A stretch of 64,000 nt of DNA from Apoderus coryli (Eukaryota; Arthropoda; Insecta; Coleoptera; Attelabidae): assembly GCA_911728435.2 (NCBI GenBank), contig OU452213.1:4691834-4755833 (forward strand), given 5' to 3'. The notes beneath the pieces are model-generated. The model worked only from the letters and a program-made list of their open reading frames with translations. It was not told the DNA's origin and ran no database searches. The first letter of the stretch is position 1. Each line of letters starts with the position of its first letter. Positions 11,497 through 24,200 of this stretch are shown here, piece after piece. A program made the translations under genes and the position numbers.

Positions 11497-12900
11497 TAAT
11501 AATAATAATAGTCTTTATTGTCTAACAGGCGAAATACCCAATTACAAGACAATGTATTTGCATACAAATTCTGAACATAATAATGTGCTTATTAATCATA
11601 ATAACATAATAACAATGACAAGATACAAATACAATATAACAAAATATACAAAAATTACATTCTTATATACAAATAACTGACAAATTATTTAAAATTCAAG
11701 AGTGCGGAGGTAGTACCAAAGGCTTTTTCGAAATCGGTTTTAAAAGATAGATACCTTTTAAAAGATAGATACCTCAAAAATTTACGTTGTACGTACTCCA
11801 ACTTGTTCTTATGAATAGTGTAGTAGGGCGACCATACAAATGATGCGTACTCCAATTTAGATCTCACAAAGGTGTTGTATAGAGCAATGAGACAATCAAC
11901 GCTATCAAAGTCCCTTCCGGTACGAAATATAAAGCCCAACACACGAAGAGCCCCCTGCGCAATATATTCAACATGGCTGTTAAACGACAAATCCGAATCC
12001 ACAACAATACCAAGATCCCTCATCTGGGCACAAGACTCAAGAACTGTATTATTCAGCCTATACTGAAATAAGACGGGTTCCCTACTTTTCGAAAACACCA
12101 TTAGTTTGCACTTCGGTATGCTAAGCTTCAACGCATTTGACTCACACCACTCCTCAAAACATTGCAAGTCCTCCTGAAGTCCAAGACAATCCTGATAGTT
12201 ATGTATGATGCGATATAACTTAAAATCATCCGCAAACATGAGACATGAACTAGATAAATGAGTTTTGATATCATTTATATAAATAGCAAATATTAATGGG
12301 GCCAGGTTGCTTCTCTGAGGAGCTCCACTAGAAACAATCATCTCCGCGGATTTAAATCCATTATACTCTACATACTGTCTACGGTTGTTCAGGTATGTAT
12401 CAAAAAAGTTTAGCAGGCTCTCATCAAAACCGATATTACCCATCTTCTGTCGAACTATTGAATGGTCTAACCTATCGAAGGCTTTTGTGAAGTCCGTATA
12501 AATAACGTCCGCCTGTAGTCCCCTTCCAAGAGCACAGTAAATATCTTGCAGAAAGCATGAAAGGTTACTTACAGTCGAACGCCCGCGAAAAAAGCCATGC
12601 TGTTCCAGGACTATGCGGTTCTTTGTTTGATCAAATATCTTGTCATGCAGCACCGTCTCGAAGATCTTCGCAAAATTGGGCAGAATTGAGATAGGTCTGT
12701 AGTTAGATATTTGAGAATCATCGCCAGACTTATGAACAGGTACAACTCTGGCAAGCTTCCACTGGTCTGGGAATATCTCCGATTTCATACATTTGTTGAA
12801 AATTATTTCAAGTGGCTTCGCAAACACATAAGCACAATCCCGTACAACAAATGCAGGAACATTGTCATGACCCGCAGTCAGCTTGGGTTTGTTGTAATGA
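11497..12900 (-). mobile_element. 5'-truncated LINE with long open reverse transcriptase
   Basis: One open frame of about 400 codons (from about 12885 to 11685, minus) covers the RT domain: SGDDSQISNYRPI, EQHGFFRGRST, VIYTDFTKAFDRLDH (motif A), SSGAPQRSNLAP (motif B, altered from the usual GVPQGSHLGP), LMFADDFKLY (motif C intact), then the thumb and a C-terminal tail. A tandem duplication repeats RYLSFK (11740-11775). A 3' untranslated part ends with AATAAAGAC and a (TTA)n tail at about 11497-11512. The endonuclease and ORF1 are missing, so it cannot move itself. The open frame and intact catalytic Asp residues suggest a fairly young insertion. Confidence 0.85.
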
Positions 12901-13085
12901 ATGAAAAAAAAATGCATCGAGTATAATAAACCCCTCTGCATAATTTTCGTCGACTACGAAAAGGCGCATAAGATGCTGCAGGCTCTTGCTGAGTGCCTTG
13001 TCGATCATAGATACATCGAGGTCATCAAACACGTGTACCAAACAGCAAAAGCTTGTGGTTGCAAAACTCAATACATGACAAATTA
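12901..13085 (+). mobile_element. RTE-like reverse transcriptase scrap
   Basis: Plus strand reads EYNKPLCIIFVDYEKAH then LQALAECLVDHRYIEVI and a VYQTAKA tail, typical of RTE-type or related RT around motif A. The second half of motif A is deleted. It abuts the 5' end of the LINE on the opposite strand, so one of them inserted into the other. Confidence 0.55.
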
Positions 13086-13575
13086 TAGACGAAGTAAGCA
13101 TATAAATAAATAAGTCAATACAGGCTTCAGATTGTCGATATCAGTGATTTCCATTACAATTTACCACGCAACAACGATTCGGAATTTTAATACTTTAAGA
13201 CACAAGATAAATAGTAGTTATATTCACTTTACTACGAAAGTATAATCAATAAATGTCCATAATAAAAAATCAATACTATAACAACAATGGCGGATTGACG
13301 GTGCCGACGTTGCCAAACTTACTCTCAACATTTTCAATGATAAATAAATTTATAAAAACAAAAAGATTCTTATTTATTCTAAAGAAGTAGTCGATTTCGA
13401 AAATAATTTTTTCAGACAGTGAATTGATAAATTTCCCTAAACGATAAAAACATGTACCTAATAATGATAAAATATAGCTTTTTGTAAAGCGTAGCGACTA
13501 TCGCCATCTACAGTCGCTCGGAAGGAAGTCCAGCTTAACTGTTACGTTGTGGGTATATGACTGATGAATATTATA
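13086..13575. other. No recognisable gene
   Basis: AT-rich sequence without recognisable domains or repeats. Confidence 0.4.
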
Positions 13576-13985
13576 CTGTGACGAATATTAAAATGTCCCC
13601 TAGGATTAGAGATAAATAAATACATCCGGCAACACCGCGTTGGCTATACTATTGTAATCGTTCTCGAAAGCTCGCGACTCAAACTAACCGAGCGACTCTG
13701 TACACATTTAATAGGCTATACCTCGTCCGGGGCAGTGCTGTGTTGTTAATTTGGTAGAATGTGCCTCGCTGACAGTCTAGATCTGGAATGGATGTACGCG
13801 CGCCAGAATGTTGTAGAACAAACGACTATTTACTGGAAGCGTTCGAGAAAGGAGAAAAACCATATAAATAGCCAACGTATAAGAGGGACAGCCAATCAGT
13901 TATGAAGTGAAGTAGTCAATATATAGAACAGTGTTGTGACATAAATTAATAGTGAAAATAAATATAGTCATATTAGTTAATGGTT
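13576..13985 (+). mobile_element. Possible solo LTR
   Basis: Begins TGTGACGAATATT, contains a TATAAATAG box at about 13864 followed by a short leader-like region, and has AATAAA-containing sequence near its end. The GC content is higher than the surroundings up to the TATA box. No second copy, target duplication or pol sequence is visible in the window, so the boundaries and even the class are uncertain. Confidence 0.35.
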
Positions 13986-14580
13986 TTTTTGTTTTAATAA
14001 AAGTTATGTGGTGACGTGTTGTTTTGCTTTGTTTTAAATTAATTGTACTTGCTTCATGATCAATAATTGGTCAATATAGTCACCATTGCATAAATTGATG
14101 CATCTCGTAGGCACTTAATAATTATCAAAATATTTTATATAAACTTTACGCACAAAGGCCAACTCTAATACTTATTTCACTCAACTCAACTTATAACATC
14201 CACTGTTGTTCGTGGCATTAGCAATTTTCGTGACAGTAACTAGTAATAACTCTGTAATAGGAATAGGTGGTAAAAGTGTTGTTTACGTTGTGTATTTTGT
14301 GGTCGCAGCCTAATCACTAGAATGTTTTGATTAATAGATAAACCAGATGATAATACATTATCAAATAAATATCTTCTGATAAGATTCAATATAAATGTTA
14401 TGCTTCACTAAGACGAATTATTTAAATAACATCAATTTTATAGGTTACCTACTGGCTACAGGTTGTTTGTTAATTACATGGATGTGGATTGCTCTAATTC
14501 AAAACAATAATTTAAAACATTAAATCGCTCGTTTTAATTTTATTATTATTATAAATTAGTGTGTTTTGAAAAATATAGAA

Positions 14581-17500
14581 ATGGAAATCCAATCAACGTA
14601 AGTAGATACCTACATGTTTTAAAAAAATGCAGTAATTTAGGAGAGCAACTATTTATAGTTTGAGCTTTGGCAACATTTAATGTTGTTAGCTGTCAGCTGT
14701 TGTTTTCACGGGCAACTTAACTAAAACCAACTATTTTGAAAATTGTGTTCCTTTATTTCGCTACCGTTTTTATTACCTTTTTAAAATATTTGGGTTCTCT
14801 TATTATCTTACTGCAACTATTTCATCATGTCAGTTAATTTTTTAATTAGGATTTTTAGGAATATACAGGGTGTTTCTATGTCGACAGACAGAAAATTATC
14901 GAAGTGAAATTTAAAGTTTTAAAAAGCTTTAGAGTAATCAAATATCTGTCAATATGACATTCTGTGAGTTTGCGACTGTATAAATAAAATTTTGAGTGTT
15001 CTATATATCATTTATTTATATCAATTCTCAATTTTTATTTATTTATACACCATTTACCAATTTTGTTAGTTTTTGATTTTCTTTGTGATTTTAAACATGT
15101 TAATTTGGAAATTGAGACCATTTAGCTTTAAGCTTTTAAGTTATTTATCTATTGTTCACTTATTATTATAACTTAGTCAGTAAGATTGCTCTGTAAATTG
15201 ATTTTATCTATTGAGCAATAAAGCAATTATTATTATTATTATGAACAAATACATTTTAAGTGTTAAAATTCTAAAACTCTTTTTTTAAATTAATCATGAT
15301 TTTTTTTTTTTAAACCTTCCGAACCCTGTAACCAATAAAGTTCTGTATTTCAGCAACAGATTTATAACTTATATTTCCACACGTCGACTAGGAAGTTCAG
15401 ATGAAGTTGTAAATTACATTTACGATGTAATTGCACAACTGGAATGGAATGTGGACACAATACAAACAAACATGGATCGATTAATGGTTGCGGTAGGCGA
15501 AACATATTTTTGTTGTATGGATTTAGCTGATTTGGATTTACAAAAAAGTTTGAATTGGTGAGCTGAGAAATAAGTTCCACATTTTTGATTTTCAGTACAA
15601 TCTATCTACACAGTAAACAAAATTAACTCGGCACGCCGTTCACCACCAATACACAAAGCCACAGTCTTACTGGGGTTCAGCCTCAAGCCATGACGCCCAC
15701 ACCAAGCCAAAAATTGAACAAGATCCTGATTTAGCCTGCACGAAGTGTCCGGAAACGCGGCAACAGAGCAATGGGAATATATTTGGGCATCGTCCGCGTA
15801 AAGATGTACTGCTGAATGGCTCAGGCTCATTGGCAAATCGAAAGTATAAATTGAAAAGAGAAGTGGTCTCAATATACTTCCCTGAGGGACGCCACAGTTC
15901 AATTCTCTAAAGTCTGAGCAATCTGATCTGATTCTTGCACATTGTTTTCTTTGGTACAGATAACTGCTAAACCATTGCAATGAAACTTCGTCAAAGCCCA
16001 AATACTGAAGCTTGCCAATCAAGAGGTCAAAATTAACCAGATCAAAAGCCTTGCTCTAGTCTAGCAAGACCAATATCGTACACTTTGACTTATCCATAGC
16101 ACACGCAATGTCATTCGTCACCTTTACAATTTGTCTATATTTTTTTCAGTTTCATCCACAAACAATTGTATGACAATATTTTTGCTATAATTAAGAAAAA
16201 CAATATTGAACAAGATCTCCAATTATATGAAATATGCAAACAATGTAGCAATTTGAATGTTACGCCAGAAGAATTAGGATATACATCGTATCATAAGGCA
16301 CCAAATGCAGCTGTAAGTAAAGAAGTAGTCATTGTACATCCTACTGTTGGATCTGTTTCTTGCATTGTGATTTTCGTTTTTGTCAAAAAATATATTAGAG
16401 GCTAGGAGAAATTTTTTTAAGATGATACTTTTTTAAAAAAGAGGCACTCTTATTTAAATAAAAAATCTAGTCCCATGGATATAGAGCCGAAGTTACACAC
16501 TAGCGTATCACGCCTTTTCTTATATGCTTCGTATGATCCTTTTCTAAAAAATTTCTCGAATTTTCGGAATTATTGTGTTCCCAATATTTTTCTGTACTTC
16601 TCTACAGTGTTTTATTTCTAGGTGGTTGAGCTGTCTCTATTGGATAATTTTCAATCTCCATTGGATAAAATTGAATGTTTATGTCACACGTATGATCTGA
16701 TATTTGCTGAAGTTAAAAATTGTATGATCTTGAAAATATCAAAATATTCAAGTAAGTACTTAAACCAAATCACAACTTCTGAAAGTTTCCATCATTTCTT
16801 ATTACGTCAATTTTCGCCAAAATCTTCAAAAACAAGATAGGTTAATTAATTATCTTTGTTATTTAAATAAAACGACGTCTACTCTACAAAATGATCCATA
16901 TATATATGTTAAAACCTTGCTTTATTTGCCAGATATGTTTCGGACTACACGTCCATCATCAGTGGCCTAAGGAACCTTATACAATACTGTCAGATATGAG
17001 GGTCGTATTTCATACAAATGTTTAAGAGACCTTTCCACTTAAGTAACTGTCTTCATACTTGCAACTCGATATTTTGTCCCATTTCATTTGTAAATTTTCA
17101 GCCATACCGTTGTTGTGGGCTCTTATCATATTGTTGTGCTTTTGTTCATTTATTGAATTTAAAATGAGAAAAAGAAGAAAACACAAAACAAATATGATTG
17201 ACAAATTTTCCACTATTCAACTATAATTTATTCATTTATCTAACTTAATTTAATTCCAACAAAATGGTAAGAATCCTACACGCATAATAATATAATACAC
17301 TGTATCCTAAATAAGTAATTGTTTTACAGCTGTATATAGACGTTTAAATCAATGTAAAACTAACAACTCTCTCTTAAACATTTGTATGAAGTAGGACCCT
17401 CATATCTGACAGTATTGTATCAGGTTCCTTAGGCCACGGATGATGGACGTGTAGTCCGAAACATGTCTGGCAGATAAAACAAGGTTTTAACGTATATATA

Positions 17501-19894
17501 TGGATCATTTTGTGGAGCAGACGTCGTTTTATTTAAATAATACTATTCACTCCTCGTTAGATGGATTACTTCAGATAAGTATCTTTGTTTTGTTGTGAAA
17601 TAAGAATCGATTCAGAACTACTTAGTTCCAGTTCTGATCAGACCGATGTGTGCAATGACAAAAATTCAGAACAGTCATCTTGGATGCAATTTAATTCAGC
17701 TGTGTATGGCTATAACAAATGCTTCTATTTAGAGAAACAACTACGTCACATGTCACTCCAATGGCTAAAAGCGTTTTCACGATACCTTTAAAAACCTATA
17801 CTAAGCCGCCATCTTTCAAGAGCTATAACTCGTCTGGGAAGCAATTTCGCATTAGAAGTTTGAGGTCGAATTGCCATGAAATCCACTCTAGAATTTGTGG
17901 GTTTCGTTTGGTCCATTATTTTCTAGACTGCAGCAACATAATTTCTAAACTGAAGTCCTGTTGCGTTACCTTCAATTCATCACATCAGTAATCTCAGGAA
18001 ATAAAGCCTCATTATCATTACTTTCATGTCCAAGTTCTCCATCACTTTCCTCGTTATTTATTTATATAAAATAATAAAAATAACGTCAATTCTCAATTAG
18101 TAAACAATAACATAACAATTTGCACACCCAGTATTCAGTTCTGAATCGATTCCAGCTCTTTTTGCGAACCGCTAGAACTGATCCGAATCGATTCTGAAAT
18201 AAACCAAAACACTGTTTATGCCGGTTCAGTTCTAACAAAACCAAAACGCCATTTTATTAACAGCGCTATTATATTTATCGTAACTTGAACAGTTTTTATT
18301 TCATAAACGTCAAATACCTTAGACGTTTGTTTATCACACTTAAGCTGCTTTTTGTGCGAGAATTGGGAGATTTCGCCAAATACCCAAAAGTTTGTTTTCT
18401 CGGATATTTGCACTTTGCGCATGCGTTATGATCAGCGCCGTTTTGAACACAGATTTAGAACCTCCCCTTTTCTAGATCTGTGGTTTTGAATCATAAGATA
18501 AATAACAATAAAAATAACCTAATGAACCTTTACTAACCTTAAATAATAAAGTGTTTAGTCTGTCGTGTTTACTTTTCGAATTTTTAAGACTATTAAGACC
18601 TAATCACCGAATCCCCAACGCAGTAAAAGGGTGTCATGACATTGCTATTCCCCGACCTCCAAATCTCCCTCGCACAAAAGGCAGCTTTAGACAACAAAAA
18701 TACCCCGACATCTAAAATGACACCTCTTATGGAAAACCCTGTATATATTTCAGATATGGAAATCGAAATACCTGTAATTGACAATGACGAAGTTATACCA
18801 ATTCTAATGGCTGTTATATTAAAATCTAAATTATTTTATCTGAGTAGTAACATGTTTTATATAGAATCATTTATGGATAAGGACCTTTTATCTGGAAATT
18901 TTACGCATATTAGGTAGGTATTATTACTATTATGCAACTACATAGGTATCGTAATGGCTTCAAACATTTTTATGAATGATTAAGCTCTTAAAGTCCACAT
19001 ATGCGAACAGTTGCAAAAGAAGGATTAGATTCACTAGTTCGGCATGAGTTTCGGTCCATAAAACGTTCAAAAGAAAGCTTTAATTTAGTATATATACAGG
19101 GTATCCTATGGTAACGACCCATTAGAATATTTCAGAGACTACCTTGATTTGTTTTTTTAAAATTTCGGTATCTGTATTATTGTCCAATATGGTCTACTCA
19201 CATAACATAATAGCAACCGCATAACACTTGCGGTTATACCGGGGAACTTGATGGCGACTTTGTTATTTTAAATAGAACACCCTATATATATAGGGTGTTC
19301 TAACCTATATATATAGGGTGTTCTCTGAAAATATCTTATTATAATTCTTCGATTCCATAAGATATTTTCAAATTTATTCCTACAGGATGGTCAAAATAGT
19401 ATACTAAAAACGATCGATGTTAGAAAAACAGTTGAAAGTCAAGTTTTTCAAATGGAACATGAATATTTTTAGAAATTTATCTTATTTATCATTAAAATGA
19501 GGGCAATTTTTTAACATCTTGTCGATTCCGAAAATGCATAGTTTCTACAGAACTGTTGACTATTCTCGAATGGATAATTAATTTAGTTAGCCATGAGAGA
19601 GACTTTAAAATGTATTAAAAGTATTAATTACTTATTGATCTTAATATTTTTAGGCATGTAATAGATCTCGTTCAAAAATCTATGGAAAACATAAAACAAC
19701 TGGGATCCTCAATTAAACAATTAATGGAAGGAAATAAGTGTGGCAAATTACAGTCTCATTTAGATATATGCAAAGCTATGGAATTTGTTAACAAAAATGA
19801 AGGCGAGAAGAATAAGAGCACAACATTTTCCGATGAGGAGAAACGCAGAATCGCCTCCCTTATATTGTTTGCTACTTCTGTATTAAATACTTAA
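14581..19894 (+). CDS. VPS9-like domain protein, last exon interrupted by a gypsy LTR
   Basis: Six exons fit in phase: 14581-14597, 15354-15557, 16150-16312, 16622-16751, 18754-18913 and 19654-19894, coding 304 residues from the start MEIQST. The middle resembles VPS9 domains, which activate Rab5-type GTPases on endosomes. Visible signs are a helical KQLYDNIF start, LGYTSYHKAP, FQSPLDKIECL, then DNDEVIPILMAVILKSK with the conserved Asp and Pro, and FYIESFM. The later segment lacks the usual GYYLTN-type Tyr motif, so exchange activity is uncertain. The final stop codon is supplied by the left LTR of the gypsy element; without the insertion the frame would have ended six codons after the duplicated ACTTC. 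Introns carry a LINE fragment and a large foldback element. An alternative is a degenerate copy, but no internal stop is present. Confidence 0.65.
15060..15242 (+). mobile_element. LINE 3' end with (TTA)n tail
   Basis: In the first intron of the VPS9-like gene, a stretch ends GCAATAAAGCAA followed by a TTATTATTA tail, the same kind of 3' end seen on LINEs at 11497 and 55010. No coding part is recognisable. Confidence 0.45.
15606..16140 (-). mobile_element. LINE reverse transcriptase fragment in VPS9-gene intron
   Basis: Minus strand reads FDLVNFDLLIGKLQ-like sequence, then CGVPQGSILRPLLF (motif B) and LYADDAQIYSH (motif C), then LAWCGRHGLRLNPSKT. It covers the RT palm only and has a stop near motif A. 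It makes up most of the second intron. Confidence 0.75.
16861..17538. mobile_element. Foldback element with about 169-bp inverted arms
   Basis: Left arm 16861-17029 and right arm 17370-17538 are nearly perfect inverted copies; the outer 18 bases are identical. A 340-bp AT-rich spacer separates them and no transposase is present. Each arm carries a hammerhead-like core (16937-16962 minus; 17437-17462 plus, with one core base changed). A related half copy is at 40640-40790. It lies in an intron of the VPS9-like gene. Penelope-like elements can have inverted terminal repeats with ribozymes, which makes this a candidate non-autonomous derivative. Confidence 0.8.
16937..16962 (-). ncRNA. Hammerhead-like core in left arm of foldback element
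   Basis: Minus strand: CTGATGA, one extra T, stem GGAC/GTCC with loop GTGTA, then GAAAC. The extra base at the stem II entry departs from the canonical motif. The right-arm copy has CGGATGA and so a mutated core. Confidence 0.35.
17585..18215. repeat. Imperfect inverted repeat, possible MITE
   Basis: AAGAATCGATTCAGAACT near 17603 recurs inverted near 18132-18210 (CAGTTCTGAATCGATTC and GATCCGAATCGATTC). The match is interrupted and I cannot define termini. There is no coding sequence between. Confidence 0.3.
19275..19322. repeat. 26-bp perfect palindrome plus partial tandem copy
   Basis: 19275-19300 is a perfect palindrome made of GAACACCCTATAT and its complement. The right half then repeats (ACCTATATATATAGGG) to 19322. 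The GGGTGTTC ends resemble the ACAGGGTG repeat termini found throughout the window. Confidence 0.7.
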
Positions 19895-20105
19895 CTCAAG
19901 AAAACTAGTTGGGTTCGATTTAAAGTATTTAATAACAAATAAAATAATAGTAATTGAAATTATACAAGCGTTCTTAGATTATTACATGTTACTAGTTAGG
20001 CGGGATCTTCTATCAGTTGACGTTCTGTCGTCTAGCATTGACAGTTCGATTAGAAGTTCGATTACATTGTTGCCACAACTACATAAGTATTAGATATATA
20101 ATACA
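19879..20105 (-). repeat. 3' LTR of the gypsy element
   Basis: The 227-bp terminal repeat begins TGTATTAAATAC and ends ATAATACA. Its first bases supply the stop codon of the interrupted VPS9-like gene. Confidence 0.95.
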
Positions 20106-20215
20106 CGTTTTTTTCTTTTTTTTTTTTTAAAGAACACTTAAAATCTAAAATAACTGCACTTAACTACTAGACAAATACTAAGCTAAATACAATTAACAAA
20201 ATAAAGTATTATATA

Positions 20216-21295
20216 CTAGTCAGAAACTTCACTATCATTATTAAGATCATAGTCTTTTAAATACGATGGTAGTTTACGAACTCTTTTACCTCGATCAGGT
20301 TTGACACTAACACTTTGATTAGTTATATTCAAATTTTGCAAGTCATTGTTATCATTCAAAGTATCACTATCAGAGTTTACATCCTCATCAGTATTTATAA
20401 TATTATTACGATTAAATTCAGAAACAACAGTGTAATTCAAATCATTATCAGAATTTACAATATCATTAAATTCAAACTCAATGTCATCTAAATAATTATC
20501 AGAATTTACAATATCATTATCATTATTTTCATTGAACATGTCGAAATCGTACTCAAATAAAGCAGTAACAGGGTTTTCAATAAACGGCAAATTTGTTTTA
20601 TTTAAATATTTCCTGTTTCTCCTGTAAACAGTTCCTTTATCATCTTTAACTAAATACGATTTATTAGTTACATTACTTATTACCTTTCCTCTAACCCATT
20701 TTTTATTTTTCTGTATTAGTATGTTTTCGTTTTCCTTAAGTTTTCCTAATTCCCTAGCACCTTTGTCATAGTAATTCTTTTGTTTCTTCTGATTACAATC
20801 AAGTTTATTTTGAATTAAGTTCGGGTCTATAATATTTTGTTCGAGATTTCTTTCGCTAGTGGGAATTTTACTTTTTAATATTCTATTTAAAAATAATTGA
20901 GATGGGGAATAATTCATATTTGTCAATGGGGTATTGCGATATTCCATTAAAAGCAGTTGAAGTTGTTTCGTAGAACTAGCTTTACGCAACATTTGTTTAA
21001 CAATACCTACATATTTTTCGGCTAAAGAATTCGATTGATGATGATGGGGACTACTAAACACAAGATCAAAGTTCCATTCATCAGCAAATTTTTTTAAATT
21101 TTTCGAATTATATGGGACATTATCGGCAAGAAACTTTTCTGGCACTCCAAATTGTGTAAATTTTTCTAAGCAAAAGTTTATTACGTCATCGGATGTTTTA
21201 GTTTTAGTTTGTTTTACTTCGACCCATTTTGAATACGAATCTACTAGTAGCAAATAGTTTTGCTGTTCAAATTCAAAAAAAATCGGAATACACAA
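20216..21295 (-). CDS. Gypsy integrase core and C-terminus, separated by a frameshift
   Basis: The 359-codon frame continues the integrase catalytic core: YLLLVDSYSKWVEV, then LADNVPYNS with the second catalytic Asp, then SNSLAEKYVG with the Glu. A KWVRGKV-type C-terminal domain and an Asn/Asp-rich tail follow. The first catalytic Asp is at the end of the upstream frame (YSD). The two frames overlap at 21273-21295 across a run of eight T (minus strand), so the break looks like a one-base homopolymer change. This would leave the integrase non-functional unless it is a read error or a programmed shift. Confidence 0.85.
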   Translation of the reverse strand: MCIPIFFEFEQQNYLLLVDSYSKWVEVKQTKTKTSDDVINFCLEKFTQFGVPEKFLADNVPYNSKNLKKFADEWNFDLVFSSPHHHQSNSLAEKYVGIVKQMLRKASSTKQLQLLLMEYRNTPLTNMNYSPSQLFLNRILKSKIPTSERNLEQNIIDPNLIQNKLDCNQKKQKNYYDKGARELGKLKENENILIQKNKKWVRGKVISNVTNKSYLVKDDKGTVYRRNRKYLNKTNLPFIENPVTALFEYDFDMFNENNDNDIVNSDNYLDDIEFEFNDIVNSDNDLNYTVVSEFNRNNIINTDEDVNSDSDTLNDNNDLQNLNITNQSVSVKPDRGKRVRKLPSYLKDYDLNNDSEVSD

Positions 21296-24200
21296 ACTGC
21301 CATGGTCTAGAAGGTAATTCGTGGCAAACTAAAGGTTCTTTTTGGTTAGATCTTTGAAAAGTTTGACATTTTTCACAATTTAATACCATATCTTCAATGT
21401 CCTTACTTAGATAAGGCCAATAAAGTATTTGTCGTGCTCTCATTTTACATTTGTTAACACCAAAATGTGATTCGTGAATAAGCTTTAGCATTTCTGAACG
21501 CAAAGTTTTCGGGACTATAACTTTAAAATCTAAAAAGAGCAAGTCATTTGACAAATATATTTTTTCTCTAAGGTTATAGTAAAAGTTTACCTCTTTATTC
21601 AAGTTTTTATCAGTTATCGGCCAAAAAGTATTACAATAAATTTTAATTTGGGACAAGGTTTCGTCATTTTCTATTGCTTTTTTAAAAACATTTTGTTTTT
21701 CTTCAGACATAGGTATATTATTTGATATAGCATGAACTATATATTGCATTTCCGGGTCGTCAAGGACAAAAGTTTTATCATAAGACCTAGAAAGGGTATC
21801 TGCTATAACCATTTCTTTACCAGGTAGATAAGTTATTTTTATTTCGTACTTAAGTAATCTTAACAGCATTCGCTGCAACCTAGCACTTACCTTATCAAGA
21901 TCTTTCGCAAATATTGGAAGTAAAGGCTTATGATCAGTTTGTACTTTTACTTTATAACCGTATACAAAATAATGAAATCTTTCGAATGCAAATACGATTG
22001 CAAGTAGTTCTTTCTCAATTTGCGCATATCTCTTTTCCGCTTGTGTTAATGTACGAGATGCAAAAGACACTGGGTGACCATCTTGTAACAAACAACAGCC
22101 AAGGCCCTCGGACGATGCATCTGACTGAACAGTTATCTCTTTCTGTGGATCAAAAATTTTCAAGGTTGGGGAATTTGAAATCAAAAATTTTAAGTGATTT
22201 AATTCAGCTTCATGCTCTGAAGTCCAAGAAAATAATACATCTTTTCTAGTCAAGTTTCTCATTTTAGCAGTAATACTAGACAAGTTTGGGATATATTTAG
22301 AAAAGAATTTTACCATACCAAGAATTCTTAAAACTTCTGGCCTGTTTTTAGGTGATATTATACAAGAAATAGCATGAACATTCTTTTTATCTGGTTTTAT
22401 ACCCTCAATAGAAACAATGTGACCCATAAAATTTACTTCTTTTAACTTATATTGAAATTTATCAAAGTTAAACTTAATACTGTTTTCTAACGCAGTCTCA
22501 AATACTCTTTTTAAAGCGATATCATGCTCAATTTCGGTTTTTCCGGATATAATCAGATCATCAAAATAAACATCAACATTATCAATGACACCAAAAATTT
22601 CCGTGTTTTTACGTTGAAAAATCTCTGGGGCTGAACAAATTCCAAAAGGTAAACGATTAAATTTATACCTTCCCATAGGGGTGTTAAAAGTACATAAATC
22701 AGAACTCTCTTTATCTAGAACATGTTGCCAAAATCCATCCTTCATGTCAACTACACTAAAAACTGATTTACCTGACAATTTACTTAAAATATCATTTGCT
22801 GTTGGGATTGCAAAATGTTCTCTGCAGATATATTTATTCAACGGTTTCGGATCTATACATAAACGTAACTTATTTGAAGGCTTTTTCTCGACAATCATTA
22901 AGTTATTTACCCATTCTGTTGGATAGTCTACTTTTTCAATAATATTTTTTTCTCTAAGGCTCTCTAATGTTTCTTTTAATTTTTCATGCAACGAAAATGG
23001 TACTTTTCTACTATACTGCACAACAGGAATTGCATTAGGTGTAGGTTTTATATTAGTAAAACCTGGGATTTTTCCTAAACCTACAAAGATTTCTTCATAC
23101 AAGGAGAATATTTCGTCTTTGTTCTTTGGCAAACTAGAATCCAACTTATTAATTCTTGAAATTAGTTTAAAAGTTATGCAATCAGAAAGACCTAGTAATG
23201 GCTCTACTTTTAGATCAACTATGACAAATTTTACTTGGGCGTTAACATTTCTGTACATACATCTTAAAATTATTTCACCTATTGGCTTAATCTTAAAATT
23301 ACCGTAAGATACTAATGTTACAAACGATTTACGTAAAATAGACTTACTTGGAAGTGAATCTAAAAGGTATTTTGGTAAAATACTAATATCTGAACCAGTA
23401 TCTAACTTGAAATTAATCAATTGTCCTTCAATCGCAATCTTTTCATACCAAGAGTCTTTTGTTTTGTCGGTCGCTGTAGAATTTACAAACAGCTGATACT
23501 CTTCTTCACTTTTACCACACTGTTGGTCAACTAACCTGACTTGAACTTCTTCGTTTCTTGTAGGCAGCTTCTTATCTTCTTTTCGCGTTGTCTGTTCATC
23601 TCTCTCGTTCGATAACTTCTCTCTTTCTTCTTTCTTACTTGTACAAGCTTTCGCAAAATGGCCTTTTTTCTGACATACGGCACATGTTTTGTTATAGGCT
23701 GGACATCTAAGTGGATAATGTTCATATGTACACTTACTGCATTTTATTTTCTTTCCTTTCACTTCTTTTACAGTATGTACTTCTTCAGGATTCAACACTT
23801 TTATGTGCTGTTTACTTAACTCCACTGTTTTACAATATTGCACAATCTTATGGACTGTTAGTTTCGGCTCTCTTAACAAACGAAGCTTACTTTCATTACA
23901 TTGAATTCCAACAATAAGTCGATCTCGTATCATCCTTTCCTCAAATGACCTTTTACAATCATCATTCTCGCAGATGAATTCACAAATATTAGCTTGCTTT
24001 TTTAACTCGGTTACATATTGATCAATGGATTGACCTTCATCTTGGACAAGAGTGTTAAATCTAAAAGTCTCCATAGCAATTACTTTCTTTGGTAAAAAAT
24101 AGCTACTAAATGCTTCCATTAACTTCGCAAGAGTTGCTTTTTCGTCGTCATTGAAGGTATTATATATGTCAAGGCCTTCGTCTCCTATGCAACTGAGCAA

